NCBI GenBank assembly: GCA_914767715.1 | Contig: OU612070.1 | Coordinates: 1,257,501-1,321,500, forward strand | DNA length: 64,000 nt | Origin: Membranipora membranacea | Lineage: Eukaryota; Bryozoa; Gymnolaemata; Cheilostomatida; Membraniporidae | Direction of reading: 5' to 3' | Shown here: positions 44,601 to 58,048 of the stretch, piece by piece | Numbering within the stretch: the stretch's first letter is position 1 | Layout of the letters: each line of letters begins with the position of its first letter | The notes under the pieces: generated by a model | What the model was told of the DNA's origin: nothing | Database searches by the model: none | Seen by the model: only the letters and a program-made list of their open reading frames with translations | Program-made: the position numbers and the translations under genes

Positions 44601-47600
44601 CTGATTAAGAAACTGTGACGGGATAAAGCACAAACAGCCCCAAATCTTACTTACCAGGAGAATATTGTTGACTCCTCTTGCCTCATGTCCGGTTATCCAA
44701 GTTTATTACTGCTGCCTTTTGGTTTTGTTGTCAGCGTGACATGTTTTAATCAGGTTTGTTGCCTTGGCATTCATACTGTTAAGATGTAGAGGAAGTATGT
44801 TAAACTTTTCGTAATTGAGATAATTGATCAAATGTTTAAAGCGGTCACTTTTAGGTTGTCACCCAATAAAAGAAAATATAATTCCCTACCCTTACCCGTG
44901 TCCACTATAAGAGGCTTCGATCAGTGGTACTGGACAATATTGTTACTTTGTATATACTTGTACCCTCCATGTAGAATAGATGGTTTGGTATTTAAACTTT
45001 TGTTCAAACTAAAAGAAAGATAAAAGATATGTTGTGATTTTTTTTTTCCAGGTGTTCTTACATTTCTCGGTCTCAGCTATGCTCTGGAATATCCGCTCAC
45101 AGTGGCAGCGGCAATAGCTTGTGCTGTCGGCTTCATATTAATTATTGGGTTAGCATTCAGTACAAAGTGTAGAGCAATAGTTGCGCTCTGTCTTCCAACT
45201 CTTACAACTAAATCTGGTGAGTCAGCGTATCAACTTATTTCATTTTAAACAGACTATCACAGAGTAAGGATAAACAGAGGGGACACTTCAATGATCGTTA
45301 TAGTGCCTGCGGTTTTTGATTAACTGGGGGAAAATTGTGCACAGCTGGATGCCGAAAACTCATTATCTCTATATGTTATAATGTCATTTTTCTTGCAGAC
45401 ATCTCTACCTTTGATGGGCCATACTTCATTCTGTATTTATCCTAAAGACTGATTTCAAACTTCGTTAGAATGTCCAACCTTCAAGCTATACACCATATTA
45501 TTGTCATTTTTTGCTAGGATACATAGGCTATGAGCTATCTGTGTTTTTAGAATGAGTTATATCATATAGATTTACATGTGGCCTGGGTCAATACACGGAC
45601 ATTTCCTAATTTTTATGACCAGAAGTTTATCAATTGTCACACGTAAATCTGTATAATAAAACTCATTTTACAAATGCAGATAGCTCATAGCCTATGTATC
45701 CTAGCAAAAAATGACAATAATATGGTGTATAGCTTGAAGGTTGGACATTCTAACAAAGATGGAAATCAGTCTTTAGGATAAATACAGAATGAATTATGGC
45801 CCATCAAAGGTAGAGATGTCTGCAAGAAAAATGACATTATAACATATAGAGATAATGAGTTTTCGTCATCCTGCTGTGCACAATTTTCCCCCAGTTAATC
45901 AAAAACCGCAGGCACTATAAGGATCATTGAAGTGTCCCCTCTGTTTATCCTTACTCTGTGGGACTATGCTGTGAATGTTACAGAAGCTTTCAAGATTTTG
46001 GGTTGATGTATGCCTAAGACTGATACCAAACTTCAGTACATAAACAGAAAAATGCGTGGTTGATTCTTCATTTTAAATTAACTGGTCTAGTGGTCACAGT
46101 CTTACGTATGTTCACTCATGGTACCAAACCAAAACATTCAACTTTGTTGGCATGTGTTTCATTACAGGCTCTATTTAAATTATATGTTTTAGGTCGACTG
46201 ATGCTTTCAGCCATCGCCCTGGCCATATTGATCGGTGGACCAGTCACAAATATAACTAATAACGCTTCTGAGATGGCTACAGTGTCTAGTTGTGCAGCAG
46301 ATCTGCTAGCTAATCAGACAGAACTAATTAGACAGCTTGCCCAGGAACCTTACGATGAATTCGTTGCAGGTAGGTGAAGGAAAGACCAGTAGGATGATAA
46401 CTCTCAGATCTCAGTAGAGATTGGTGCCATTATCATTATTTTAGTTTTCATACTGAGAGGGGAATTTAAAAAAAAATCACATCAAGCTATTAGTGTAACT
46501 AGCAGAGATATCAGGCTAATGAGACAATCCAGTCATCCTTTATTGGTCTATAGAGTGAGGCAGCCTAATCTGGCACTACATCAATATTGTATTCGGGTAG
46601 TGATATGATTTGTGATCTGCACTTCCTGACTCTTTTCTTGATCTTTGACAGGACTGAAGAAAACAATTGGAGATTTAAGGGATACTATCTCTACTATAAC
46701 AAATATTCTCAAGCCCATACAGGATGTGGTCGGAGAATTTAAGAGAGTATCTGAGGTCGTCTCTAACGAGCTACGCAGAGCTCAGTCTGTAAGTGATATA
46801 CTACTATCTGTACTACTATGTGTGTATCTCTGATCCATGAGTTTGAATTAATTCATATTCATACATTTAATTTACAGTGACAAATTTAGTCCTCCAATTT
46901 TGGAAAGTTTAGATGGTCAAAGACCATAATTTGATTCAAATATACTATTTGTATTGTGCTGAACAACTTTAAAGCAGTAAAATTTTACTCTCATGTTTGC
47001 GTGGTCTTTCGAGGGAAATACTTTTGATTTCTTATCATTGCAGCATTTGTAAAACATCCCAGGTAAAATGAGGCAACACAACATACCTCTTATTTGTATG
47101 TTGTTTCGCATCCCTATGTCAGTAGCTGGTTTACTTACCTACACCTGTTGTTGCTGTTGTTGGGCCTGTAATATTGTTGTTGTTGTTTTTGTTATTGTTA
47201 TTGTGACAGTAGATGCCGCTTAGAGCCAAAACTGCCTTCATCATGGATCGGTAGTGTTATTGATTGATTGTTTGATGATTGATAATTATAGATGTTATAT
47301 ATATATATATATGTTATTTTTTTACCCTCAAATTGCTCAAGAAACAACCTGATAGTGTTATGGATGTTACCTGCCGGCCATAATCTTTTTAGGAGAATGT
47401 ATTAACTTAATTGTACATCTGCTCTGTTTAATTCACACTACTGATGTATCTATTTACTTAGCAATGCCTGTCAGGACTGGATAGCGGAGCGAGTGACTGT
47501 AGAACGAAGATGCTTGAGGCCTCCACGAGATGTAATAACTTTGTGAGTGATGTTAGAGACAGCTTTAACTGCGGTGGTGGCATCGGAGGAGGAGGGATTA

Positions 47601-50600
47601 ACTGTGGTGACAATAATGGGTAAGGAAAATCAGTTCTGATGATGTTCCCCTATTGTAGTATATATGAAAGTTCTTTGTGAAGCCTAGACTCAGTTTCAGT
47701 AGTGGATGGTGCAAAGAACCACCCTTAGACTCAGTACAAGCCATGAGGTTCTCAGGTGCATCCAACAAACGTAAAATCAAGTGGACATTTGGAGCTATGG
47801 GTGTAGAACACATGATCAAAAACATGCACTAGTTCAGGTTATAATTAACACTTGATAATTCTGTTCAGAACACCCAATCTCCACGTGATCCATTTTTTTA
47901 TCAAATGGTTATTCTGGATCTGATAACTAACTAATAATTTTGTTTTTTTGGTAATTCAGAAATGCAGGGGCAGCTATTGCATTATGTAACAGTATTAACA
48001 ATCAGCTTTGCTCCCCGGTGGAGGACGTGAAGACATTGTGTAATGGGCTCAGTGTCAACCTGACAGACCTGACGGGAGTATTAGCCAAGCTTGAGCAGGC
48101 ACTCAGCACTGAAATATCGCTAAAAGACACCATCGAAGGTAAATTTACTTCCATTCTAGTTTGAATACTACAAAATGAAAAGATGAAAATATCACTTTTA
48201 ACTGTCCCATATAATTCTTGATTGAGGTAGCAACCTAATTTATTCTGAGTCATGAGGCACGGGCTCACAAGAAACATATGATACAAAACATTCAAACTTA
48301 GCCTTGTGGGAATTATTCAAAAAAGATTTGCGTTTACCAGTTTTGATTCTAAATTTGTGGTGACCCTTATTACTTTTTTGCTTGTAAGGCTCTATCATTT
48401 GGGAAAAGTAACGCGTTAAAAATGATAGTACACATGAATTTCACCATTTTAAGCCTTCGTGAAATGTGGTGTTTCTTCTCTTCAGAAAAATACCTTACTC
48501 TGTTAACCCCTAAGCAAGTAATTGAAAATTCTTACTGTCTTTGCTCAGGCCAGGTTACGACTAATGGTACTCTTGTGGATTTTGGAGAGTCCATCAAAAA
48601 GGAGCTTAAAGAACGTACCAGTCTAATCACACAGATATTTACTTACGCTAACTGGGTGCTCTCTCTAACTGTCATCCTGCTCGTCATTCAGTCTTATATA
48701 TACCTGAGGAAGTACTTACGAGACGACAGACATGATAATAATTACATCACCAGAACCTTCGAAACCGTCGATGAGAAACGGATGGAGAAAGGTAAGTGCA
48801 TTTGTCACAGTCTTCAAAATAAATCCCATTTTGATTATGCATGATCTTGTGAGTAGATGGATATATTTAATTATATTCCTAGAAATTATCTGAGGTAAAC
48901 TTAGTTGAGTACATGGTCCTAACTCCTATCTGGTCAGGATAATTACCAGTTAGAGCCTTTCATTATCATGATGATGATGTGGTTGGCGGAGCTGGAGCTT
49001 GGCTCCACCCTCTAAGTATATGTATCATATATATTATCGCCTTATACAATGATTTTAGGAAAGTGGTCTTTGTTGCCTCTCACTCCTAAAGAACAAAAGC
49101 TGGTTACTGATAAGGGAACGTGGAATATGTCTACATTTGAACGGAAAACATTTTGCGCTGGATTTCTTCCTGTTCTACTGAATATTATAGGTATGTGTTG
49201 GTTAAATGCGCAAGGTTTTCTCAGACTGAGAAATATAGGTGCCCACAGAGCATGGCTGCCGTGGTTGGCTGCTCTCAGTTTGCAGACTGCAATGGAATCC
49301 AAACCCATGACTTTCAACACTTGCGTGCTACAGGTCATACACTCCAACCAACTGAGCTATACTCATAAACATTTTAAAGATTTGTTCTTAAAATTGATTT
49401 TAATCATAATCAATCTTAGTTTTCAAGGTACAACATGAATGTAGCATCTGGTAAAATATTACTCTCATGATGATCTGAATTAAGCTGGAAGTTTTCTTCC
49501 CTCTCTGTCACAAATGACAACTCCTTTGTCTCAAGATAGACTGATAAATAACTCATTGTAGTGTATTCAACTTACCTGAGATATGCTGAGGTGTCCCGTA
49601 TTGGTACAACTCCTTTGTCTTCTCTCATTCTCTTCTCCTCTCTAAGCCAGCATGATTATTAATGCCTCTTTCCTGCGCATTCCCGGATGTAGCCTGAGTT
49701 CTTATGCAGCACTCTTATCTGTCTTTCCCTATTTACTACCTGCAGTCTATTATACCTTGCACTACACTCGTCACTATTATGCTCGATTGCCTTGTTTTTT
49801 TTCAATACTCTACTGGCTTTAAAGATTTGCATAACTAGAAAAATTTGCATTTGATTTTAATACAGGAGATATGGAGTTAGTTTGAATTGCAGTTTCAAAA
49901 TCATCTGAGATTTTACAAATGAGTCTTTTAACCTGTTGAGTGCTATGATTATGATCTGTTAAATTTCGTTTGCATTTCATAAGTCTTATTCTATTTTCAA
50001 TGATTTTAGGTGGAGTTGTTGTCGTAGGTTTTGACTTCCTCCTCTACGAGGCAATTCTGCTGTCAAATAAGTATGAGACACCAAAAATAGAGATCAAAGA
50101 GAATATAGACTTAGGTGTTGAGGTAGAGGATGGGGGACTCCTTTCTACATTCCTTCAGGATATCATGGGGAATATGAGAATACAGTCTAAACTTGATCAT
50201 ACCATAGACTTCAATCAATGCCAACCTAATGGAGAGGAACCAGGATACGTGCCAATTATTGGTAAGCAAGACTGGCAGCTTTGCGATAACTCATTCTAGT
50301 ATCATAATACTTGAATTGTTCTGACCTTGCTGGGTTCCTGGTGGTGTGTTCTATTACCACCCACCATCTCTATACTAGTGAATCATCACTTATTGTGACA
50401 ATACCTACAACCCGCTCTACTTGGTCAAATTAGAACCATGGACATAATAATAAATTACTAGGGCAATTAGTTATAACCAATATGCCTGAATTTACAGTCG
50501 CATTTGTTCCAGCCTTCTGCTTACCGGTTGGGAGCATCTTGGAAATCCGTCAAACGGGTCAGACTTGATCTACGCCACTACTTCCCATACTTTAAAATAT

Positions 50601-52709
50601 TTTCTTTCTCATAAAGTTAAACCTTTGATATACTTACGCTAGTCATATACAACTTTAAGGATATTGATCTAAAGGCTAGACATTGTTAATTGACTGGTCA
50701 GATTTATCGAGTAGATCTCTCTTCCAGATTCTCCTAATTATATAAGCTTAAATAAGCGCAATAATTCTTGTTTGCTTTGTTGCATTTTAATAATACTTTA
50801 TTGATCATACTCTAATGGCAGGATTGGGTATACTCTACTTATGTATGGTGCTAACAGTGACACTCAATGCCTACGCTCTGAGACTGAGACATTTTCTCGC
50901 TGGCTACTTTTATGAAGAGCGTGAGAAAGACAGAGTCAAGTTCTTACACAGGAAACTTCTGAGAAGGAGAGTGATCACATTAAAGGAACTGAAGGTAAAC
51001 CTAGCCTAATACAAGCGGCAAGAGTCGTCATATCTAGAGTACTTGATTGATTGATTTATTAGATATCACAGACACTATTACATATTGCGAAATTTGGTGT
51101 AAATACTGACCTTGAAAGAGGACAGGAACAAAAATGGAGAAAAAGCTCTGTAGGGTTGTTTAAAACAAAATATTGTTTAAAGTATGTACAAGGTGGCGTA
51201 AAAAAAACTGTCTCTGCTCCATGGACCATGCTCCTCTATATTTAACAGTTATGACACTTATAGAACTCAATTGCCTCTAGTTACCTATGCCAACCAGAAA
51301 CATGCATTTTCATTTTCTAAATATCATGAGGCAGGGGGATAGGATGATGCAAACACGATGGTCATTCGGTTCTTTATTCCTATCTTGTGAGAACCTAGTG
51401 AGAATGAGTGAAGTGTACCAAATCAGGAGTGACTGCCTGTGCTGGAAACAACCTCACCAATTAAATTCATGTTGGTCAATATTGAAAAACTTTACCATTA
51501 AACAAGGCATTTAAATCGATAGTACCCCGCCGACATGACAACACTGAAGGAAAGTATTGCCCATAAGAACATTTTATTTCTAATTGTCAAAAAATGGTAG
51601 TATTCATACAGATAAGTATCAGAAAACTTCTTTCTCTGATAATAATGATATATCTGTATAACAGGATGTGCTGATGGTAAAGCGTGCAGATCTAGAGAAT
51701 AAAGAGGTAGTCAAAGATTTCTGGGATGATTTGAAGGCTGGCTGTATATGTATAGATCAGTTTAGAGAAGAGTGCTATCTCTGTGAGACTAAAGACATCA
51801 CCGATAACCTCAACTGGTGTGAACATTGTAACAGCTACTTCTGTACAGTAAGTGCTGCCGCTGACGCAGCGTAATGCGCTGACCTCATTCAATCTAGGCC
51901 TGGGGCGTAAGGGTAGTGAAGTGACAGTGGAGTGTCACTTCTAGCAATATCTGGTCTGCTCAAGCTGACAGCCTGTGTGAGCCACCCGGACATCGACCCC
52001 TTCGAAACATCGTTATTTTAGTTATTTGGTTATACCCTCTCGATACCCCAATGTGTTGTTTCTGTAACAAGTCAGCAGAAGGATTGTACTGTTGGGTCCG
52101 TAAAACATTGATCATGTCATACCTTTGCCACAACTGTCAAACATTAGCTAAATTAAGTTGAGATTAGATGGTTTATGTCTGCTAGGACCAATATATATCT
52201 GCTAATGTTCGAGATTATATATAGAAACATATTGAGTAACTATAGGCTAGCCATAAACTTAGCTGATCAAATCCCCAGCGAAATGACTGAGAACACTTTA
52301 CTCCTCAAGGATAGACACAAAGCAAATTGATTCACATTTCATTTATGTGTACTGCTTACATGACGTTTACTACATTCATCTATTTTAGACATGCTTCAAT
52401 TTCACACTTAACAAAGTATGTCCGTGTAACCCGGATGTTAGCCTGAGTTACGACCATGTGACAGACTCAGACTTTGAGGACGATGTTCAGGATAGAATAG
52501 TAGAGCAGTATTACTCGTACGCTGACCGAGGTCAAGGGTTCGACTTTAGCTCCAGTGCAGAGGACATGATGATGGAGGACACAGGTATGACGGAGGGAGA
52601 TAATACGCTCATGAGAAACATTAATGGTCGGCTGGCACAACAACAATCGCACGATCGTAGGGAAATCTCTAACCTGCGTAAAAATAGAAACAGCAACTTT
52701 TTGAACTGA
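41697..52709 (+). CDS. SH3 - DC-STAMP domain multipass protein with C-terminal RING-like domain (DCST1/2 family)
   Basis: Fourteen exons: 41697-41796, 42849-43025, 43899-44024, 45052-45216, 46193-46369, 46652-46788, 47462-47619, 47960-48138, 48549-48791, 49059-49190, 50010-50261, 50822-50994, 51665-51847 and 52389-52709; 2,523 bp, 840 residues, every junction in phase. Residues about 2-60 form an SH3 domain (DVHIGDVITNLEYLDNGWAI, then GYNVNTRKAGIFPRRNV). Then several membrane helices (KAIVGLVWGIIFGVLTFLGL, AAAIACAVGFILIIGLAF, WVLSLTVILLVIQSYIYL, GILYLCMVLTVTLNAYAL) with the family motif GGPVTNITNNASE and SSCAADLLANQTELI between. The end (about 700-747) has five Cys pairs, CIC, CYLC, CEHC, CTTC and CPC, the RING-like tail of DCST proteins. 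The family includes fly sneaky and worm SPE-42, sperm proteins needed at fertilisation, and DCST1, reported as an E3 ligase. SH3 at the N-terminus is not usual. Confidence 0.9.
42605..42830 (+). repeat. tRNA-derived SINE in gene 3 intron 1
   Basis: A box TTGCTCAGTTGGTTAGAC and B box GGGTTCAAATCC, then TGTTGGCCCCCAGGTGTGCT and CATGCTTTGGGTCGAGGCGT, parallel to 40622-40850. It ends about 18 bp before the acceptor of exon 2, so part of that acceptor's upstream context may come from the SINE. Confidence 0.75.
45258..45961. mobile_element. Large foldback MITE in gene 3 intron
   Basis: Two arms of about 320 bp are nearly identical inverted copies (CACAGAGTAAGGATAAACAG at the left end, its complement at the right), with a spacer of roughly 60 bp near 45580-45640. 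Flanks GACTAT at 45252-45257 and 45962-45967 are a candidate 6-bp target duplication. No coding capacity. The arms differ at only a handful of sites, implying a recent insertion or arm homogenisation. Confidence 0.85.
49195..49368 (-). repeat. tRNA-derived SINE next to a gene 3 donor site
   Basis: The minus strand reads ATAGCTCAGTTGGTTGGAGT, then CTGTAGCACGCAAGTG (also in 42605-42830) and a degenerate B box GGGTTTGGATTCC. Its 3' tail runs up to the donor of exon 49059-49190. Confidence 0.65.
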
Positions 52710-52923
52710 TTTTATAATACATAATTTTATGATATATCAACAACTTATAATATGTATTTTGCTTTTTCTAAATACTACTTAATATCTTGCCAAAAGGCAC
52801 ATATCGATATATGTGTATATATTATTATTTCTATATTCCTTGTGTACCAGGTACCTTTGTATCATATATGTATTTTCATATTATCATGTTAGCAATTTTT
52901 GTCACTCTACAACTGACGATGAT

Positions 52924-52929
52924 AATAAA
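52924..52929 (+). terminator. Probable polyadenylation signal, gene 3
   Basis: AATAAA 215 bp after the stop codon of gene 3, in AT-rich sequence. Confidence 0.5.
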
Positions 52930-54131
52930 CCTACTTAATACATTGCCATATAAGTCATTCTATCCCATCATTTGTGTTTGATACATTCACGTTGGATGAA
53001 ACTTGAAAGCTTAAAACTGAGCAGAGAGTCAGCCAGCAGTTCAAAGTCAGTATTCCGAAGAGGTTTCCTACCACCAGTTTAGTACTCTAATGGCTCAATC
53101 CGCTGCAAGTTATCGTATGGAAATCACTTTCGGTATTGTAATGGCACAAACTTGCACTTAGACTTACGAGTAAGTAGTAAGCCAAGTGGCGATATAACTT
53201 CCTGGTGCCTCATAGTTCATTTTGTTTTATGCCCAACATAGCATCTACAACTGTTATAGGTTTTTGCTTGTCATGTTCAGAACTTCGCTGACTCTAGCTG
53301 CGAGGGTTATTGCCAGTGTGCTGTTGGTTTTTTCCTGTCTGCCGCAAAGTTACAGCTTTGCTATTACACAAGGTATTATTGGGAGCATTAGAGCATGAAT
53401 TACCATTTTCACTAAGGTTTTCCGGATGACCCACGGGTCTCCACTTTCAAAGTGGTCAGACGACCCTTTAGCATGAAATCACAGCATTCTTCTTGCACCT
53501 CTAGAGTGCAATGCAGTGGATAAGATATCCTGCTGATTGCTAATTGATTATTAGTGATTAATGAACCAAAAAGAGACTTACTTAAAAAGTGTGTTCTGCA
53601 TTCAAAGGGAGAATGCTGCACTCCATATTAGTAAAAATGTCTTTAGACCAGGGAATCAGGAACCAGGGATGTAATGCAAACTCTGTATCCCCAAATAACT
53701 TGGGGTTGAAGTCGGTTCATTGCCATTGTTGGTACTGGCAAACAGTAATCAATCACTATAAACAGTTGGATGTCAAAGTTGAAGCAAGAACTGTAGATTG
53801 AACCCATTGACTCCATTTCCAGCATTTTTACCAATTATCTAAGTTTATAGCCTGTAGAGGATCAAGTATAGAGTCGGAGAAAAGGCTGTGATACGACCCT
53901 GCACAGAACCCACTTACATAAGGTAACAAATTTTTTCGGATATTTATGCAGCGCAGGTGACAAAGAGCAGTATAATTGATTACTAAATTATTATCTATGC
54001 AAAAAATGACACTTCCTGAATATAACAGTAATGGGGCATGAATGTGTAAAAACACAATGCCTAATGACAGGGTATGTAATATATAGTGTATATAAATATT
54101 TAGCAAGGCAGCCACAGTTCAGCTGTTAAAC
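52930..54131. other. Intergenic region between genes 3 and 4
   Basis: No exon, repeat family or RNA gene recognised. The last few hundred bases should contain the gene 4 promoter. TATATAGTGTATATAAAT at about 54079-54096, some 40 bp before the start codon, could hold a TATA box. Confidence 0.4.
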
Positions 54132-57100
54132 ATGAGGGCGAATATGGATCACCAATTTACAACCCTTATATCTCTACTTTTCAGCATAAGTCAGGCAAGA
54201 GGTGAGTTTATCATAGCTCTGGACCCATTTTAGGGGGAGGGGTTTCAGTGTACCCCCGACCAAAATCGACGACATGTTGTAAACTTAAAATGCGCAAGAG
54301 ATTGATGTCGAAACACACTGTATATCGTCTTTGTTAGGATCTTTAACTTTGTCGTTTTATCATACTTACAGGCAAATTATCTTTATTCTTATCACCTTAT
54401 ATGCACCTTTCACCTGTCTTCTCCACACATTTATTTAACACTGCTACCAACGATAACTGCTTTTTCTATCGCCTTGATGTCTTTATATCTCTCAAAGGTG
54501 GGTTCACAAGTCTTGATTCCAATTGCGGAACTTTGATCTCCCATGACGGTTATCCGGATTCCCCTTATCCCCCTGATACTAACCGCCAATGGCTGATCAC
54601 CGTACAACCTGGAGCGGTGAGTATGAACAGTCACAAGTTTGTTCTGTCTGGTGGTGGACTGATCATGCAAAAGCTAGACACCAAAGCTGCACCTTGATTC
54701 AAATTCTTGAAATGTCCCTCTGTCACTAGAGAGAACAAACAGGTTCTAAGTAAATGTCACTATGGAGATCCAAGCATGGGTGTGCACGTGGGAGTTCAAG
54801 AAGTTTGTAGATTAGCTCTGGCTTAATTCGACGAGCTATTTCTTATCTCTACCATGACAATTGTCGACACAACAGCCATATTTTCATGGCATTAAAAAAG
54901 TTTTAGTCTATATTCAGAGTATTCGAAATATCATCATATGGGTTGAGATAATTGTGATAATTCATAATTGTGGCAGGGATCTTTATCTAAGAGATCATAG
55001 CTTTTTCCAACGGATTTGTACTGTAGATGTATTGACATGCCTTGTTACTTTATCACAAAATGACATCTTAGTGGCAATGTCTGCGATAATTTCACACCCA
55101 CAGAATGTGAAGCTGAAGTTTATAACAGGGAAAATAAATAAGAAAGGAGTTGGATGTGGTGGTTGTAGCTGTGATTATGTGGCTCTCTACAACGGGAATA
55201 CAGCTTCACCGTCAAACCTTATGGGTTAGTAACTCCTAATAATCTGATCGCTAATTGTTATCATTCCCTGAATGATCCAGTACAAACATTGATGCTTCTG
55301 AAAAGCCAGCCTAAAGGTGGAAAGATATCAAACAATAGAACATGTTAAAAGCAAGTGATTTGAAGCATTTTTATGGATTTGGTGAAATGGGTATTCTATG
55401 GTAAGATTTTGTCTGTTTTGCAGCAAAAAAATGCAACAAGTTATCAGACATGACAATAAGAAGCTCTGGTAACCAAATGCTTGTGGTATTTGTAACAGAT
55501 TCTTTGCGAGCTGGTAAAGGATTTAGTGCTAGGTTTACAGCAATCATTCCAGGTTTGTTGGACAGTTTTATCAAGGAGTGACAGTCTGTTACTCCTTCTA
55601 TAATTAAGCATCCATTGTGTAAACAAATGTTACTTATTGTTCTAATTTTTAAGGCAGCTGCCACATTCCCTGTCAAATGCAGAATTTAATAACAAGTCAA
55701 ACTCCTTTCAGTAGCAACATTTCACACTCGTATTACAGTACAATTCATTTGCCATTTTAAAGTGGCATGATTCCTGAAAGTAATCCTTTTCTGTTTCTAT
55801 GTTCATTATTGGTTTGATTGACAATCCACCTATGATTTTCTCTTTTAAAACTGAACACATATAAATACAACTTCAGCTTCTCTTTGCAGGATCAACAAAC
55901 CCGCTGTGCACAACTCCAGCACCACCTCAATCTGGTCAATGTGGCAGACCAGCTATCACACCAAGAGTTAACAACTTCCGTATCGTTGGCGGCTCTGCAG
56001 CATTAGCAAACTCCTGGCCATGGCAGGCAGCACTATTTAGAACTACCAACCGGTAAAGTGGAGAACTCATGCAGTTGCTTATACATTTACTTTGTACAAA
56101 GGAGGGAAAATCCAACCAACTTGATACCGGAGACAAATTTTGATCGGCATCATAAATTTATCTGTGTGAACAAACAAGGCCTTCGCTCCCTTCGAAATTA
56201 TCTAAATTATGTCTAGTTTTGATATGCTCAGTACAGGGCAATTATTTGCTATCTGCATTTTCTCTTCCAGAAACTCTTTTTTCTGTGGTGGCACTCTGAT
56301 AGGCGATAGATGGGTGTTAACAGCGGCACACTGCGTCGATGACTTGTGAGTATTATAAACCATATGACGTAATATAGGGTTGATTGTTGGTATTTCAGGT
56401 GTCTTGGTTTTGTATGATTTTGAGTGTGAAAGCTTCCTTTATCCAGCAGTTGGTGAAACAAACCTGTTTCTTATGCTGTCACTTTTTTTTGTTTGGAGAA
56501 TAATCTTATTATGTAATATAGTGCGGTCGTCAAATTTGAATACTGGTATTTTTTAGCAATAATCCTACAGATGTAAGTGTAAGACTTGGCGCCCATAACC
56601 GCCTCACATCTGGCACAGACTTCACGGTCTCCGACATTATTATGCACCCCAGATATGATTTAAATTCAAAACGAAATGATGCGGCATTACTGAGACTTGA
56701 CCAAGTTGTTCCACTCTCCCACAAGGTATGCTTTGTCATTGATATGAAGAAGTTAACTTATTCTGCAGCTTACTCCTTCAAGGTTGTAACCATAAAAGAG
56801 TTGGAAGTTAGGTCAATGATCACGGTCATGGAGCCTTCTGCTCCGCTGCAGGCCTTTGGAATGTAATTCTGGAACAGTTCAAAATCTAAACTCTCTCCGA
56901 AGACAAGAATTTCTTGTCTCGCATAATACATGTACGCAACTCTTGCCCCTTATTTATGATTTACTAAACAGGTTTTACTTTAATTTTAGATTTCTCCTAT
57001 TTGCTTACCAGAGTCATCCCAATCCTTCCCTGCCAATATTACATCAACTGTGACCGGTTGGGGATCACTCTCAGGTATGCAAATATCTGAAACTAACTTC

Positions 57101-58048
57101 TCATAATATGATAGAACTAGAAGAAAGTATCCAGTAACACTTAATTAGCTTCTAATATTGTCCATAAGAACTTCTGTGACCAGAGAGTTTTTTGATTATT
57201 TATGAAGGTTTTCCTCAATCATATTATAGTAGGGTTCACCCACTTACAAAATCATGTGTCTCATCAACCATTCTAGAGACTGGAGCATTTAGACCTACTA
57301 AGCTACGTCAGGTGGAAATAGCCTGGTATGATGATGCGACATGCCAGCGGATTTTTAGTGGAGGTTACTCCGCACCAAGTATGCTGTGCGCTGGAGAGCT
57401 GCTAGGCGGCAAAGACTCTTGTTTTGTAGGTTAAGTTTGATTCTTTAACTTGTTGCATTAGTTTGGTTGCCTGGTTGCTGGTGGCTGCATCCAATTATCA
57501 ACCACACCCCAATCATGATAGTGGTTGATAATGGAAGGCCACTTCCAGAGAATCATACCGACCAGCTTAATGCGCTGAGTTCAATCTAGATCCAGTATGA
57601 CTGCCTTTGGATACTGCTCTCCAACTACGAATAAGCCCTTTGTGGCAAAAAGGTGACTTATCAGTAGGGGGGAGCACATCTGAATGCAGGCATACTGAGT
57701 CAAGCTAGATATAGGTCCAGTACAACAATCACCAAATCATCGACATCTCTTAAAATAAAAATTTGAATCCGACCCAAAATTAGGACTAAGGATGGAGTTG
57801 CCTACATCCGCATCATAGAGCTACTCTGACCAGTCCGTCATCCTTTTTATCTTATTAATGAACTTGTGTCCATTTTTCAGGGCGACAGTGGTGGGCCTTT
57901 GGTAGTAAGACAAGCATCTGGTGACTACACACTTGTTGGCATAGTGTCCTGGGGAAATGGGTGTGCAAGAAAGAACAGACCTGGAGTATACTCTCGTGTA
58001 ACGCACTTCAGAAACTGGATCGACGGCGTCAAATCTACCCATCCTTAG
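54132..58048 (+). CDS. CUB-trypsin secreted serine protease
   Basis: Ten exons: 54132-54201, 54498-54616, 55104-55224, 55424-55552, 55890-56052, 56271-56345, 56557-56725, 56990-57074, 57277-57425 and 57881-58048; 415 residues, all in phase. Residues 1-23 are a signal peptide. Residues about 24-146 form a CUB domain ([26 protein letters not shown]). A linker with CGRPA leads to the activation site R177/IVGG. The S1 triad is complete: TAAHC (His221), RNDAALL (Asp267) and CFGDSGGP (Ser363). Asp357 at the base of the pocket and glycines in SWGNG and RPGVY predict trypsin-like cleavage after Arg or Lys. The CUB lacks the usual second Cys (TNRQWLI instead of C-x-W) but has extra cysteines (GCGGCSCDY). 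Made as a zymogen and secreted. Confidence 0.95.
57581..57722. repeat. MITE-like inverted repeat, family A copy 2
   Basis: TCTAGATCCAGTATGACTGC at the left and GCATACTGAGTCAAGCTAGA at the right are imperfect inverted copies. The inner GGAGCA and ATGCAGGC motifs match 37385-37536. It lies in the last intron of gene 4. Confidence 0.5.
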
